Source: Nitratireductor aestuarii
GTDB taxonomy: Bacteria; Pseudomonadota; Alphaproteobacteria; Rhizobiales; Rhizobiaceae
Direction: 5' to 3'
Assembly: GCF_014641695.1 (NCBI RefSeq)
Contig: NZ_BMIF01000002.1
Location: forward strand, 452,850 to 516,849
Length of the DNA stretch: 64,000 bases
Shown: positions 36,921 to 44,457 of the stretch, in pieces
Layout of the letters: every line of letters starts with the position of its first letter
Numbering within the stretch: the first letter of the stretch is position 1
Notes under the pieces: generated by a model
The model's input: only the letters and a program-made list of their open reading frames with translations
Databases searched by the model: none
What the model was told of the DNA's origin: nothing
Program-made: the position numbers and the translations under genes

Positions 36921-38432
36921 ATGAGAAGTATTTTGGTTCGCGGCATCGCCGGCGCCATGGTGTCCATGGCTGCGCTGGCCGTGCATGCTCAGGCCGCTGA
37001 GTTGCGGATCGGCATGCAGGACGATGTCGATATCCTCGATCCGGCACAATCCCAGACCTTCGCCGGTCGCCTCGTTTTCAGCAACCTGTGCGACAAGCTT
37101 GTCGACATTTCTCCCAATGTCGAAATCGTCCCGCAGCTTGCGACGGACTGGTCGGTTTCCGACGACGGTCTCAAGCTGACGATGAACCTGCGTCAGGATG
37201 CGGTTTTCCACGACGGCACCCCGTTCAACGCGGAAGCGGTCGTCTACAACATCGAGCGTTCCAAGACGCTTGATGAGTCACGCCGCAAGTCCGAGCTGAA
37301 GTCGATCGAGAAGGCCGAGGCAACCGGACCGTACCAGGTCACCTTCACGCTGACGAATCCGGATGCGACCCTGCTGTCGCAGTTCTCCGACCGTTCCGGC
37401 ATGATGGTTTCGCCGAAGGCCGCTCAGGAAGCTGGCGCACAGCTCGCGCAGAACCCGGTTTGCTCCGGTCCGTTCAAGTTCGTCCAGCGCGTCGCACAGG
37501 ACAAGATCGTTCTGGAGAAGTTCGCGGACTACTGGAACGCTGACAACATCCACATCGACCGCATCACCTATCTGCCGATCCCGGACTCCACCGTTCGCCT
37601 GGCCAACCTGCAGTCGGGCGATCTCGACATGGTCGAGCGCATGGCTGCAACCGATGCCGCTGCCGTCGAGGCCGACGCTAACCTTCAGCTGTTCGACGTT
37701 GTCAGCCTCGGCTACAACGCGCTCTACGTGAACGTTGGCGACAAGGCCAAGACCCCGATCGGTCAGGACAAGCGCCTGCGTCAGGCCTTCTCCAAGACCA
37801 TCGACCGCGACGCCCTCTACCAGATCGTCTACGAAGGCAAGGGTCAGGGTGGCAACCAGCCGTTCTCCCCGTCCAGCATCTGGTACGACAAGAGCCGCCC
37901 GGTGGAGCCGCGCGACATTGAAGGCGCCAAGGCCCTGATCAAGGAAGCCGGCTTCGACCGCGTGCCCGTCGAGCTTCGTCACGCCAACAACCCTGTCGTT
38001 TCGCAGATGGCCCAGGTCATCCAGGCGATGGCTTCCGAAGCTGGCTTCGATGTCAGCCTGCAGGCGATGGAATACGCCGCCATGCTGGCTGAGCAGACTG
38101 CCGGCAACTACGAGATGGGCCGCATGAACTGGTCGGGCCGTCCTGATCCGGATGGCAGCATCCATCAGTTCCTCACCTGCGCTGGTGGCCTGAACGACGT
38201 TCACTACTGCAACCCGAAGGTTGACGAGCTGCTCAACAAGGCCCGCACGTCTTCCGACTTCGACACCCGCAAGGCTCTCTATGACGAGGCCAACGCGATC
38301 CTGCTGGACGAACTGCCGATCATCTACCTCGGCCACGAGGCATACCTCTATGGCCTGAACAAGAAGATCCAGGGCTTTGAGCTCTACCCGGACGGTATGC
38401 TGCGCCTCGCAGGCGTGAAGATCGTCGAGTAA
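36921..38432 (+). CDS. ABC transporter substrate-binding protein, family 5 (peptide/nickel type)
   Basis: A 503-aa periplasmic binding protein. The signal peptide (SILVRGIAGAMVSMAALAVHAQAAE, cleavage near 25) fixes the start at ATG 36921. SBP_bac_5 motifs LRIGMQDDVDILDPAQSQTF, QLATDWSVSDDGLKLTMNLRQDAVFHDG and DKRLRQAFSKTIDRDAL are present. No permease or ATPase gene follows: a strong terminator closes the gene at once, so it is an orphan or serves a remote transporter. Confidence 0.9.
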   Translation: MRSILVRGIAGAMVSMAALAVHAQAAELRIGMQDDVDILDPAQSQTFAGRLVFSNLCDKLVDISPNVEIVPQLATDWSVSDDGLKLTMNLRQDAVFHDGTPFNAEAVVYNIERSKTLDESRRKSELKSIEKAEATGPYQVTFTLTNPDATLLSQFSDRSGMMVSPKAAQEAGAQLAQNPVCSGPFKFVQRVAQDKIVLEKFADYWNADNIHIDRITYLPIPDSTVRLANLQSGDLDMVERMAATDAAAVEADANLQLFDVVSLGYNALYVNVGDKAKTPIGQDKRLRQAFSKTIDRDALYQIVYEGKGQGGNQPFSPSSIWYDKSRPVEPRDIEGAKALIKEAGFDRVPVELRHANNPVVSQMAQVIQAMASEAGFDVSLQAMEYAAMLAEQTAGNYEMGRMNWSGRPDPDGSIHQFLTCAGGLNDVHYCNPKVDELLNKARTSSDFDTRKALYDEANAILLDELPIIYLGHEAYLYGLNKKIQGFELYPDGMLRLAGVKIVE

Positions 38433-38456
38433 CGGATTCCTTCAGAGACAAAAAAG

Positions 38457-38488
38457 ATGGGCCGGAAGCAGATGCTTCCGGCCCATTT
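38457..38488 (+). terminator. Terminator of the binding-protein gene
   Basis: 11-bp GC-rich inverted repeat atgggccggaa / ttccggcccat with a short loop and tttctttt after it, 24 bp downstream of the stop. Confidence 0.85.
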
Positions 38489-38504
38489 TCTTTTCCGCAA
38501 ACGC

Positions 38505-38542
38505 GGACCGAAAAAGGTTTCCCTCTTTTCTGGAACCGCACT
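38505..38542 (+). repeat. Dispersed intergenic repeat, copy 2
   Basis: Second copy of the 38-bp repeat at 8182-8219, with about 30 of 38 positions the same. It reaches the last bases of the SleB-type gene. Confidence 0.6.
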
Positions 38543-39260
38543 ATTCCGCCGATGCGGATTGTTCCTCTTTCTTGATCAGGGCGCCGATGGAGTCGGGGCG
38601 TGGCGTTGGTGTCGGAGCGTTGAAGGAAAGAGCCTCCGACTGAGGCGCGGAAGCTTGAGCCTCTGCCACCTGCGGCTGTGAGGCTGGTGCCGGCGCTTCG
38701 GCAACCTGCGGAGCGGCCTTGTTCTCCACGCGACCTTCAGCAGCGAGCTGAGACTGGCTCCGGATGCGTTGACCTCGGCTGCGCTTCTCGTAGAAGGCAT
38801 TGCCGCCCGCGACGAGCACGTAGTGCATGTTCTTGTAAGGGAATTTGAGCCCAGCCGTATGGAAGAACTTGGCATTTCCGACTTTCGGATGCCGCTCTCC
38901 CTTCAGCACGGCATCGGCCGCGGCCATCACATCGGGCAGGGCCTTGGAATTCATCTTGCGGGTCATGACGCCGGGCGCGAACTGTTTCTTTTGTGCGACG
39001 ACCCCGCAAATGGTGTCGGGGTATTCCTCTGACTTGACGCGGTTCATCACCACACTGCCAACGGCGACAAGCCCTTCACGGCTGGAACGGTGGGATTCAA
39101 AGAACATCGCACGGGCCAGGCATTCCCGGTCGCTCGCAGTGTGGGAGGTGGGGCCAACCGACGACGTCACAACATCATCGAGCAGATTGCTTGAGCTACA
39201 ACCGGACACAGCAAGCGACAGTACGGCTGCCGTGACGGCAGCTGGGAGCCGAATGGACAC
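38541..39260 (-). CDS. Cell wall hydrolase, SleB family, lipoprotein
   Basis: A 239-aa peptidoglycan hydrolase (GTG start, gaagagg site). Lipobox LAVSGC (Cys21) marks a lipoprotein. The SleB/CwlJ domain (about 45-150) has MFFESHRSSREGLVAVGSVVMNRV with the catalytic Glu, and ICGVVAQKKQFAP. The C-terminus is a long alanine/glutamine/proline-rich tail. It acts in envelope remodelling at the outer membrane. Confidence 0.87.
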   Translation of the reverse strand: MSIRLPAAVTAAVLSLAVSGCSSSNLLDDVVTSSVGPTSHTASDRECLARAMFFESHRSSREGLVAVGSVVMNRVKSEEYPDTICGVVAQKKQFAPGVMTRKMNSKALPDVMAAADAVLKGERHPKVGNAKFFHTAGLKFPYKNMHYVLVAGGNAFYEKRSRGQRIRSQSQLAAEGRVENKAAPQVAEAPAPASQPQVAEAQASAPQSEALSFNAPTPTPRPDSIGALIKKEEQSASAE

Positions 39261-39478
39261 GTTACAAACCTCTTCGAACGGCCCCCGCCGCTGATACCCG
39301 TTTTGAAAAGACCTTTTTGGGCGAAAAATGGGCGAAGGTGGCGAAAACCTTTCCCAGTTGCCCTAAAGGCTTATGCCTCAAACCAGATGAGGCCATTGTG
39401 CAGGCAAGTTCTTGTCAGTTGGTTAACGAATTAACTTATTATTGACTATGCTGCCGCTGCTGCCGACCGATCGAATAC

Positions 39479-40123
39479 TCAGGCGGCTGGGCTTCCCGTC
39501 AACGAGACAAACACTGCACTGTAGTGAATGATGGCGCCGGCCAGCACGAAGCCGTGCCAGATGGCGTTCTGGAAGCGCAGGCTGTGCCAGACGTGGAACA
39601 CCACGCCGACGGAATAAACCACGCCGCCAGCAAGGATCAACCAGAGCACCGTGGGCGACAGGCTGGTGAGCATCGTGTCGAAGAGCGCGGCGCCGCTCCA
39701 GCCCAGCCCCAGGTAGAGGAGGATCGCCAGACGGTCAAAACGACCGGGAAAGACGATCTTCAGGAATACACCGGTGGCTGCCACCGACCACATCCAGACA
39801 AGCAGGCCCGTGGCCTCCATCTGCAGCGCAAAGGGCGTATAGGTGCCGGCAATCAGCAGGAAGATGGCGGCGTGGTCGTATTTGCGGAGCTTCCATTTCA
39901 CCGGGCTCACCGGCCACATGTTGTAGACCGCCGACATGGTGAGCGTCGCCACGAGTGTCACCGCATAGACGGAGGCCGCAAGCGCCACGCCGGGCTCCGG
40001 ATGCCACAGGTTGCCGATGATGAGTGCGCCAGCGCCCATGAGGGCGAACAGCACACCGGCGACATGGATCGCGCCGTCCGCAATGGACTCGGATCGATCA
40101 TAGCGCCAGGACATCTCGTTCAT
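39479..40123 (-). CDS. trhA: Hemolysin III/TrhA family membrane protein (PAQR)
   Basis: A 214-aa membrane protein with seven predicted helices. The conserved PAQR residues are visible: ESIADGAIHVAGV near the N-terminus and VWHSLRFQNAIWHGFVLAGAIIHYSAV at the C-terminus, with the metal-type His. Despite the historical name, the role is in membrane lipid and energetics homeostasis. A ggagaggg ribosome site precedes the ATG. Confidence 0.87.
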   Translation of the reverse strand: MNEMSWRYDRSESIADGAIHVAGVLFALMGAGALIIGNLWHPEPGVALAASVYAVTLVATLTMSAVYNMWPVSPVKWKLRKYDHAAIFLLIAGTYTPFALQMEATGLLVWMWSVAATGVFLKIVFPGRFDRLAILLYLGLGWSGAALFDTMLTSLSPTVLWLILAGGVVYSVGVVFHVWHSLRFQNAIWHGFVLAGAIIHYSAVFVSLTGSPAA

Positions 40124-40160
40124 GCAACCCTCTCCAAGCCTAAATCTCGCCCATGATTAT

Positions 40161-40199
40161 GGCGTCAGAAGGAAAGCATGGTGACAAACCTTTGACGCC
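40161..40199 (-). promoter_or_regulatory. Inverted repeat upstream of the TrhA gene
   Basis: Near-perfect inverted repeat (ggcgtcagaagg / cctttgacgcc) 37 bp upstream of the trhA start, able to form a hairpin in its leader. May be an operator or RNA element; no known motif was recognised. The rest of the 303-bp gap to the GNAT gene shows nothing clear. Confidence 0.3.
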
Positions 40200-40426
40200 G
40201 GCCATGGCCGTTCGGACGACGATCCATGGAATGACGAAGCAGTGCGGAGGTTCCATGCGCGGCGGAATGTGCGCAGCGCAACGCACGGCACGGAACCACG
40301 CACCTTACCGTCCTGATCCAGAGTGAAGCTGGACAATCCTGACGCAGTTGGACTAGGCGGTTTTCTGTCTGACCACGTAGTTGATTCAAGCTATCCGAAC
40401 AGTATTCAGTCGAAAGCCGCTCTACC

Positions 40427-40921
40427 ATGACCGCAAACTCTCCCGTGACCGTGCGTGAAGCCACGATTGAGGACGCATCCGAAATACTTGCGCTGATCAA
40501 GGAGCTTGCGGCTTTCGAAGACTTGTCCAATGCGGTCGCCATGGATGAAGAACGGCTGCGCGAGGATGGGTTCGGCTCCGCCCCCCGGTTCCATGTTCTG
40601 CTCGCGGAAGATGTTGAGGGCGTGGTCGGCTACCTCAGCTACATGATCCGCTATTCGATCTGGGGAGGCGGCGAGTTCATCAATCTGGACGACATCTATG
40701 TGCGCGAGAGCGCCCGCGGCAGGGGCGCCGGCCTGGCACTGATGCGCCGGCTGGCCGAAATCGCCGCAGCACGGAAGATGACGGTGCGCTGGGAACTGCT
40801 CGTCGACAACCTGCCGGCCAGGAAGTTCTACACCATGCTCGGCGCAACGATTTCCGAGAAGCTCATCGCACGGTGGTCGGTTGAGACTGTTCAGGCGTTG
40901 GTGAGAGACGGACAGGACTAG
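40427..40921 (+). CDS. GNAT family N-acetyltransferase
   Basis: A 164-aa acetyl-CoA-dependent transferase. VREATIEDASEILALIKELAAFE at the start and LDDIYVRESARGRGAGLALMRRLAEIA (motif A, R-x2-G-x-G type) define the fold. It resembles diamine/polyamine acetyltransferase-like proteins of the family; the real acceptor is unknown. It lies immediately before tRNA-Arg. Confidence 0.87.
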   Translation: MTANSPVTVREATIEDASEILALIKELAAFEDLSNAVAMDEERLREDGFGSAPRFHVLLAEDVEGVVGYLSYMIRYSIWGGGEFINLDDIYVRESARGRGAGLALMRRLAEIAAARKMTVRWELLVDNLPARKFYTMLGATISEKLIARWSVETVQALVRDGQD

Positions 40922-40971
40922 CGGACGAGCTGCTTAGCCCGTTTGCGTATTCAAGTTACTCAAAATGAAAA

Positions 40972-41048
40972 TGGCGCACCCGACAGGATTCGAACCTGTG
41001 ACCTCTGCCTTCGGAGGGCAGCACTCTATCCAGCTGAGCTACGGGTGC
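40972..41048 (-). tRNA. tRNA-Arg (anticodon CCG)
   Basis: A complete 77-nt cloverleaf including an encoded 3' CCA. The acceptor stem is GCACCCG / CGGGTGC, D-arm GCTC/GAGT, anticodon stem CTGCC/GGCAG with loop CTCCGAA (anticodon CCG), T-arm ACAGG TTCGAAT CCTGT. The island integration point lies at the 3' border of its anticodon loop. Confidence 0.95.
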
Positions 41049-41214
41049 CTGTTCCAGCGCATCGCCGGAAGCCGAACTGCCGCCTTCATAACCTAAGCCT
41101 CCCCATGCATCAATGGAGAATGTGCGTTTCTCCCAAGGCAGTGGTCACAGGTTCGAAGCCTGTCGGCTGCGCGCCGAAAATGTGCCGGGAGTGGCGGGGA
41201 TGTGGCGGTAGGTG
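41010..41214. repeat. Left att-like direct repeat (205 bp)
   Basis: Matches 62567-62771 at a constant 21,557-bp offset, with roughly ten mismatches, all but one in the last 60 bp. It comprises the 5' half of tRNA-Arg (minus strand), about 85 bp upstream of it, and a tRNA 3'-half-like sequence on the plus strand at 41133-41170. This copy completes the intact tRNA. Confidence 0.9.
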
Positions 41215-41497
41215 ATACCGACGGAAGCGCGTCGATGAAGCCATTCCAAGCGCGTTCATCAATCGAGGGAGACCAGAGCGTCCATGCAACAATAGCCAGC
41301 TCTCTAAAATCCGTAGGCCTGTCCATTACGTTGACGCGGCGGTCCACAATGCCCATGCCAGTCTCTCAAGTGTCCGCAACAAGCCGTATCGATGCGGCCG
41401 TGCAACGTTGCATTTTCGTGCTCTGTGCGGGAAGTTGTCTCGCCGTGGAATCGGCGTGGCCGCTTCGGCGAGACGGTAAGGTGGACCACTAGATGCT
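41215..41497. other. Gap between left repeat and mesD
   Basis: About 280 bp with no convincing gene, RNA or terminator. Confidence 0.3.
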
Positions 41498-42526
41498 TTA
41501 GACGGAGAGCTCCTTTCGGATGATTTCCGCTCCTGCGCTCAAAGCCTTCAGCTTGCCTGTCGCTACGTGACGAGGCAGCGGGGCCATGCCGCAGTTGGTG
41601 CATGGGTAGAGCTTATCTGCATCTACGAACTGAAGCGCTTTTCGCAGCGTATCGGCCACTTCCTCCGGCGTCTCGATTGTATTTGTCGCCACGTCTATGG
41701 CGCCTACCATCACCTTCTTGCCTCGAATGAGTTCGATCAGATCGATTGGAACATGCGAGTTGTGGCATTCAAGCGATATCAGATCGACACTAGATTTCTG
41801 GAGTTTGGGGAAGGTCTCCTCATACTGTCTCCACTCCGACCCGAGGGTTTTTTTCCAGTCTGTATTGGCCTTGATGCCGTAGCCATAGCAGATGTGGACT
41901 GCGGTTTCGCACTCGAGCCCTTCCAATGCCCGTTCCAGGGTGGCTATCCCCCAATCGTTCACCTCGTCGAAGAAGACGTTGAACGCAGGTTCGTCGAACT
42001 GGATGATATCGACGCCAGCAGCCGCCAATTCCTTCGCCTCTTCATTGAGAATTTTGGCGAATTCCCAGGCCAGTCTCTCACGACTCTTATAGTGGGCATC
42101 GTAGAGCGTATCGACCATCGTCATGGGACCAGGCAGTGCCCATTTGATGGGCTGCCGGGTTTGCTGGCGCAAAAACCTGGCATCTTCGACAAAAACCGAC
42201 TTCGGACGGGAGACCGCGCCGACGACCGTCGGCACACTCGCATCATAGCGGCTACGAATTCTGACCGTCTCACGTTTCTCGAAATCAACGCCGTCAAGGT
42301 GTTCAATAAATGTGGTGACGAAATGCTGGCGCGTTTGCTCGCCGTCGCTGACGATATCGATACCCGTCTGCCGTTGATCGTCGAGTATCAGGCGCAGGGC
42401 ATCCTGCTTTCCCGCAATCAATTCCTCATCTTCCAGTTTCCATGGCGACCAAAGTTTCTCCGATTCCGCAAGCCAGGAGGGCTTTGGCAAGCTGCCGGCG
42501 GTGGACGTGGGCAAGAGTGTTTCCAA
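41498..42526 (-). CDS. mesD: MesD: folate-independent core methionine synthase
   Basis: A MetE C-terminal-domain-like enzyme of about 342 aa that methylates homocysteine without the folate-binding N-terminal domain of MetE. Motifs TSTAGSLPKPSWLAE, DGEQTRQHFVTTFIEHLDG, FDEPAFNVF, and the zinc ligands His, Cys and Cys in CGYGIKANTD-type and YPCTNCGMAP contexts. A TTG start at 42526 with an aagg site is chosen; an ATG at 42577 would overlap mesX. It is the partner of MesX (DUF1852), under one riboswitch. Confidence 0.85.
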   Translation of the reverse strand: METLLPTSTAGSLPKPSWLAESEKLWSPWKLEDEELIAGKQDALRLILDDQRQTGIDIVSDGEQTRQHFVTTFIEHLDGVDFEKRETVRIRSRYDASVPTVVGAVSRPKSVFVEDARFLRQQTRQPIKWALPGPMTMVDTLYDAHYKSRERLAWEFAKILNEEAKELAAAGVDIIQFDEPAFNVFFDEVNDWGIATLERALEGLECETAVHICYGYGIKANTDWKKTLGSEWRQYEETFPKLQKSSVDLISLECHNSHVPIDLIELIRGKKVMVGAIDVATNTIETPEEVADTLRKALQFVDADKLYPCTNCGMAPLPRHVATGKLKALSAGAEIIRKELSV

Positions 42527-42552
42527 GACAGATGACCTTGTGTTTCGGTTGA

Positions 42553-43602
42553 TCAAAGAGTGTAATTGGCAGACCACTGCGCAAGGATGGCCCCGTATGG
42601 TTTGATGAAGCGCTCCTCGGCGAATTTCCCCTGTTCGACAGCAAGCCGGCTTCGCTCTTCGCGGTCGTAGACAATTCGGGTCAGTGAATAGTCCTGATGC
42701 TTCAGACTTGGCTGATAGCAGGCGCTTGCCGCAGAATTGGCATTGTAGATCTCGGGCCGGTAGATTTTCTGGAAGGTCTCCATGGTGCTGATGGTGCTGA
42801 TCAGCTCCAGATCAGTGTAGTCGCCGAGCAGGTCTCCTACAAAATAGAAGGCTAGAGGCGCAACGCTGCCCTCGGGCATGAAGTAGCGAGCCTGCATCCC
42901 CATCTTCTTGAAGTATTTATCGGTAGATGAGAATTCGTCCTGTTTGTATTCGACGCCCAACACAGGATGCCGGTTCTGGGTCCGGCGATAGGTGTTGCTG
43001 CTAGAAATGCTCAAGCAGATGACCGGTGCCTTGGCGAAATGCTCGTTGTAAGCGTCGGATTTCAGGAAACTCTTGAAAAGGTTCCCATGCAGATCACCGA
43101 AGTCGTCCGGCATGCTGAAATCAGGCCGGTTTTTATTGTGCTCTGACAGGACTACGCTGAAGTCGTAATCCCGAACGTAAGAAGAAAAATTGTTGCCGAC
43201 AATTCCCTCGATCCGATGGTTGTTTCTTCGATCCAGGATCGTCGTATTCAGGATCTCAATCAGCGGAAAGGCTTCGATCTTTCCGTATGCAGCGACTGTC
43301 ATCTCGACGGAAATGATATCGAGCTCGACAGAGTAACGATCGCCTTTGGGGTTGTCCCAATGCGCCAGAGCGTTGAAGCGATTGTCAATCATCCTCAAGG
43401 CGCTGCGCAGGTTCTCTGACCGGTTTTCCCCTCTGGCCAGATTGGCGAAATTCGTCGTTATGCGCGTATTTTCTGCCGGACGGTAATCCTCATCAAAACG
43501 AATACTCTTAAGGCGGAACGTGAAGTCGTTTCCCGTCGCGCTCGGCTGGGGATCGACGGGCGACACGGCCGGAGCGGCTATACGAGTTGCGATTTGCGAC
43601 AT
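42553..43602 (-). CDS. mesX: MesX (DUF1852) methionine synthesis partner
   Basis: A 349-aa DUF1852 protein, the known obligate partner of MesD-type methionine synthases; genetics in other bacteria ties MesX to the oxygen-dependent supply of the methyl donor. No classical cofactor motif is obvious by eye. Conserved blocks include LARGENRSENLRSALRMID, EAFPLIEILNTTI, and PEIYNANSAASACYQPSL. It is preceded by a cobalamin riboswitch, so it should be off when B12 is plentiful. It has a hairpin over the ribosome site region at 43607-43627. Confidence 0.88.
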   Translation of the reverse strand: MSQIATRIAAPAVSPVDPQPSATGNDFTFRLKSIRFDEDYRPAENTRITTNFANLARGENRSENLRSALRMIDNRFNALAHWDNPKGDRYSVELDIISVEMTVAAYGKIEAFPLIEILNTTILDRRNNHRIEGIVGNNFSSYVRDYDFSVVLSEHNKNRPDFSMPDDFGDLHGNLFKSFLKSDAYNEHFAKAPVICLSISSSNTYRRTQNRHPVLGVEYKQDEFSSTDKYFKKMGMQARYFMPEGSVAPLAFYFVGDLLGDYTDLELISTISTMETFQKIYRPEIYNANSAASACYQPSLKHQDYSLTRIVYDREERSRLAVEQGKFAEERFIKPYGAILAQWSANYTL

Positions 43603-43606
43603 GGCT

Positions 43607-43627
43607 TACCCCAATGAGTTGGGGGCA
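43607..43627 (-). promoter_or_regulatory. Hairpin at the mesX ribosome site
   Basis: On the minus strand the leader reads ccccaactcattgggg right before the ATG, a 4-5-bp stem that can hide the ggg ribosome site. A second, stronger stem (gaggccg / cggcctc) lies at about 43646-43668. Both could be part of the riboswitch expression platform. Confidence 0.35.
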
Positions 43628-43711
43628 AGGATCAGCGGACACATAGCAAATGAGGCCGTCACGCGGCCTCCGCTACGGCACACCGGGACACCCCGCCCGT
43701 GGACGTTACAT

Positions 43712-43893
43712 GTCAGGGCAGGTCTCCTGGCTCGCGGGTCGTAGCCTCCTTCCGTCTTCCCAAGGCTCACGCCTCAGTGACATTGATGGATTTGGCTCGC
43801 CGCATACAGTTGCGGGGGCAGCGCCGGCATTGCACTCGCGCACCGGCTTCCCTCTTAGCTCTGGCCGCTCCCAATGGGTGGCCAGAGAACCAT
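43712..43893 (-). ncRNA. Cobalamin (adenosylcobalamin) riboswitch
   Basis: On the minus strand, about 180 nt upstream of mesX. It holds the conserved B12-box sequence (gctgcccccgcaactgta), the gggaa and gccggtgcg segments of the core, and the closing ggagacctgccctgac pairing with the 5' arm. It probably represses mesX-mesD when cobalamin binds, matching the B12-independent role of the enzyme. Confidence 0.93.
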
Positions 43894-44288
43894 GACGCCG
43901 CGACTCTGGGACAAAAAAACCGCAGCGTCAATGGGACATAAAGAAATATTTATATCTTTACGTCTGCATGGCGTTCGAGGGGTTTAATCTCAGTAACATC
44001 TTGCGTGGGCGCTTCTAGTGTGTCGGCGGCCCTGACAGATCCGACGTGCAATTTCCCTCATATACTGATTGGGAATGTCCTGCAGCGGCGAACGCTTCAT
44101 ACGTTGCTTTCACCACTTGACGCAGAGTTGCGCACTGGCGAGCGCCTGCGGCTTGGAGGCTCACCATCGCGCCAGTGAGCTTCTATGAGTCAATGGATGC
44201 TTGCGCTGTAGGTGCTTTGTTCAGGAATGACCCCACGATTTTCATCGTTAAAGATCGCGCCTGCGAGCTCGCTGGTGCCCGGTTGGAT
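43894..44288. other. Leader and intergenic region upstream of the riboswitch
   Basis: An A/T-rich stretch at 43935-43965, tataaata-like on the minus strand, probably holds the riboswitch promoter. One diverged inverted-repeat unit (44127-44182) follows, then the middle att-like repeat at 44289. Confidence 0.4.
44127..44182. repeat. Short inverted-repeat element, copy 1 (diverged)
   Basis: Carries the same terminal halves (cactggcgagcg at one end, cgcgccagtgagc at the other) as four copies near 51565-53407. Confidence 0.5.
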
Positions 44289-44395
44289 CCCCATGCATCA
44301 ATGGAGAATGTGCGTTTCTCCCAAGGCAGAGGTCACAGGTTCGAATCCTGGCGGGTGCGCGGGGATGAAAGGGGAGTGGCTGGGTTGTGGCGTGG
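44289..44395. repeat. Middle att-like repeat with tRNA 3'-half
   Basis: Shares about 100 bp with the last half of the outer 205-bp repeats (from ccccatgcatcaatgg to the gtggc-rich tail). It contains a tRNA 3'-half-like segment on the plus strand (44325-44358) with the T-arm ggttcgaatcc, and a perfect hairpin ggagaa-tgtgcgt-ttctcc at 44304-44322 that looks like an anticodon arm. Confidence 0.75.
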
Positions 44396-44457
44396 GTGTG
44401 GGTGCGAAATGCCTAACGAGTGCACCCACCCTCACTGAGATGGCTTACGCTTCGAGC

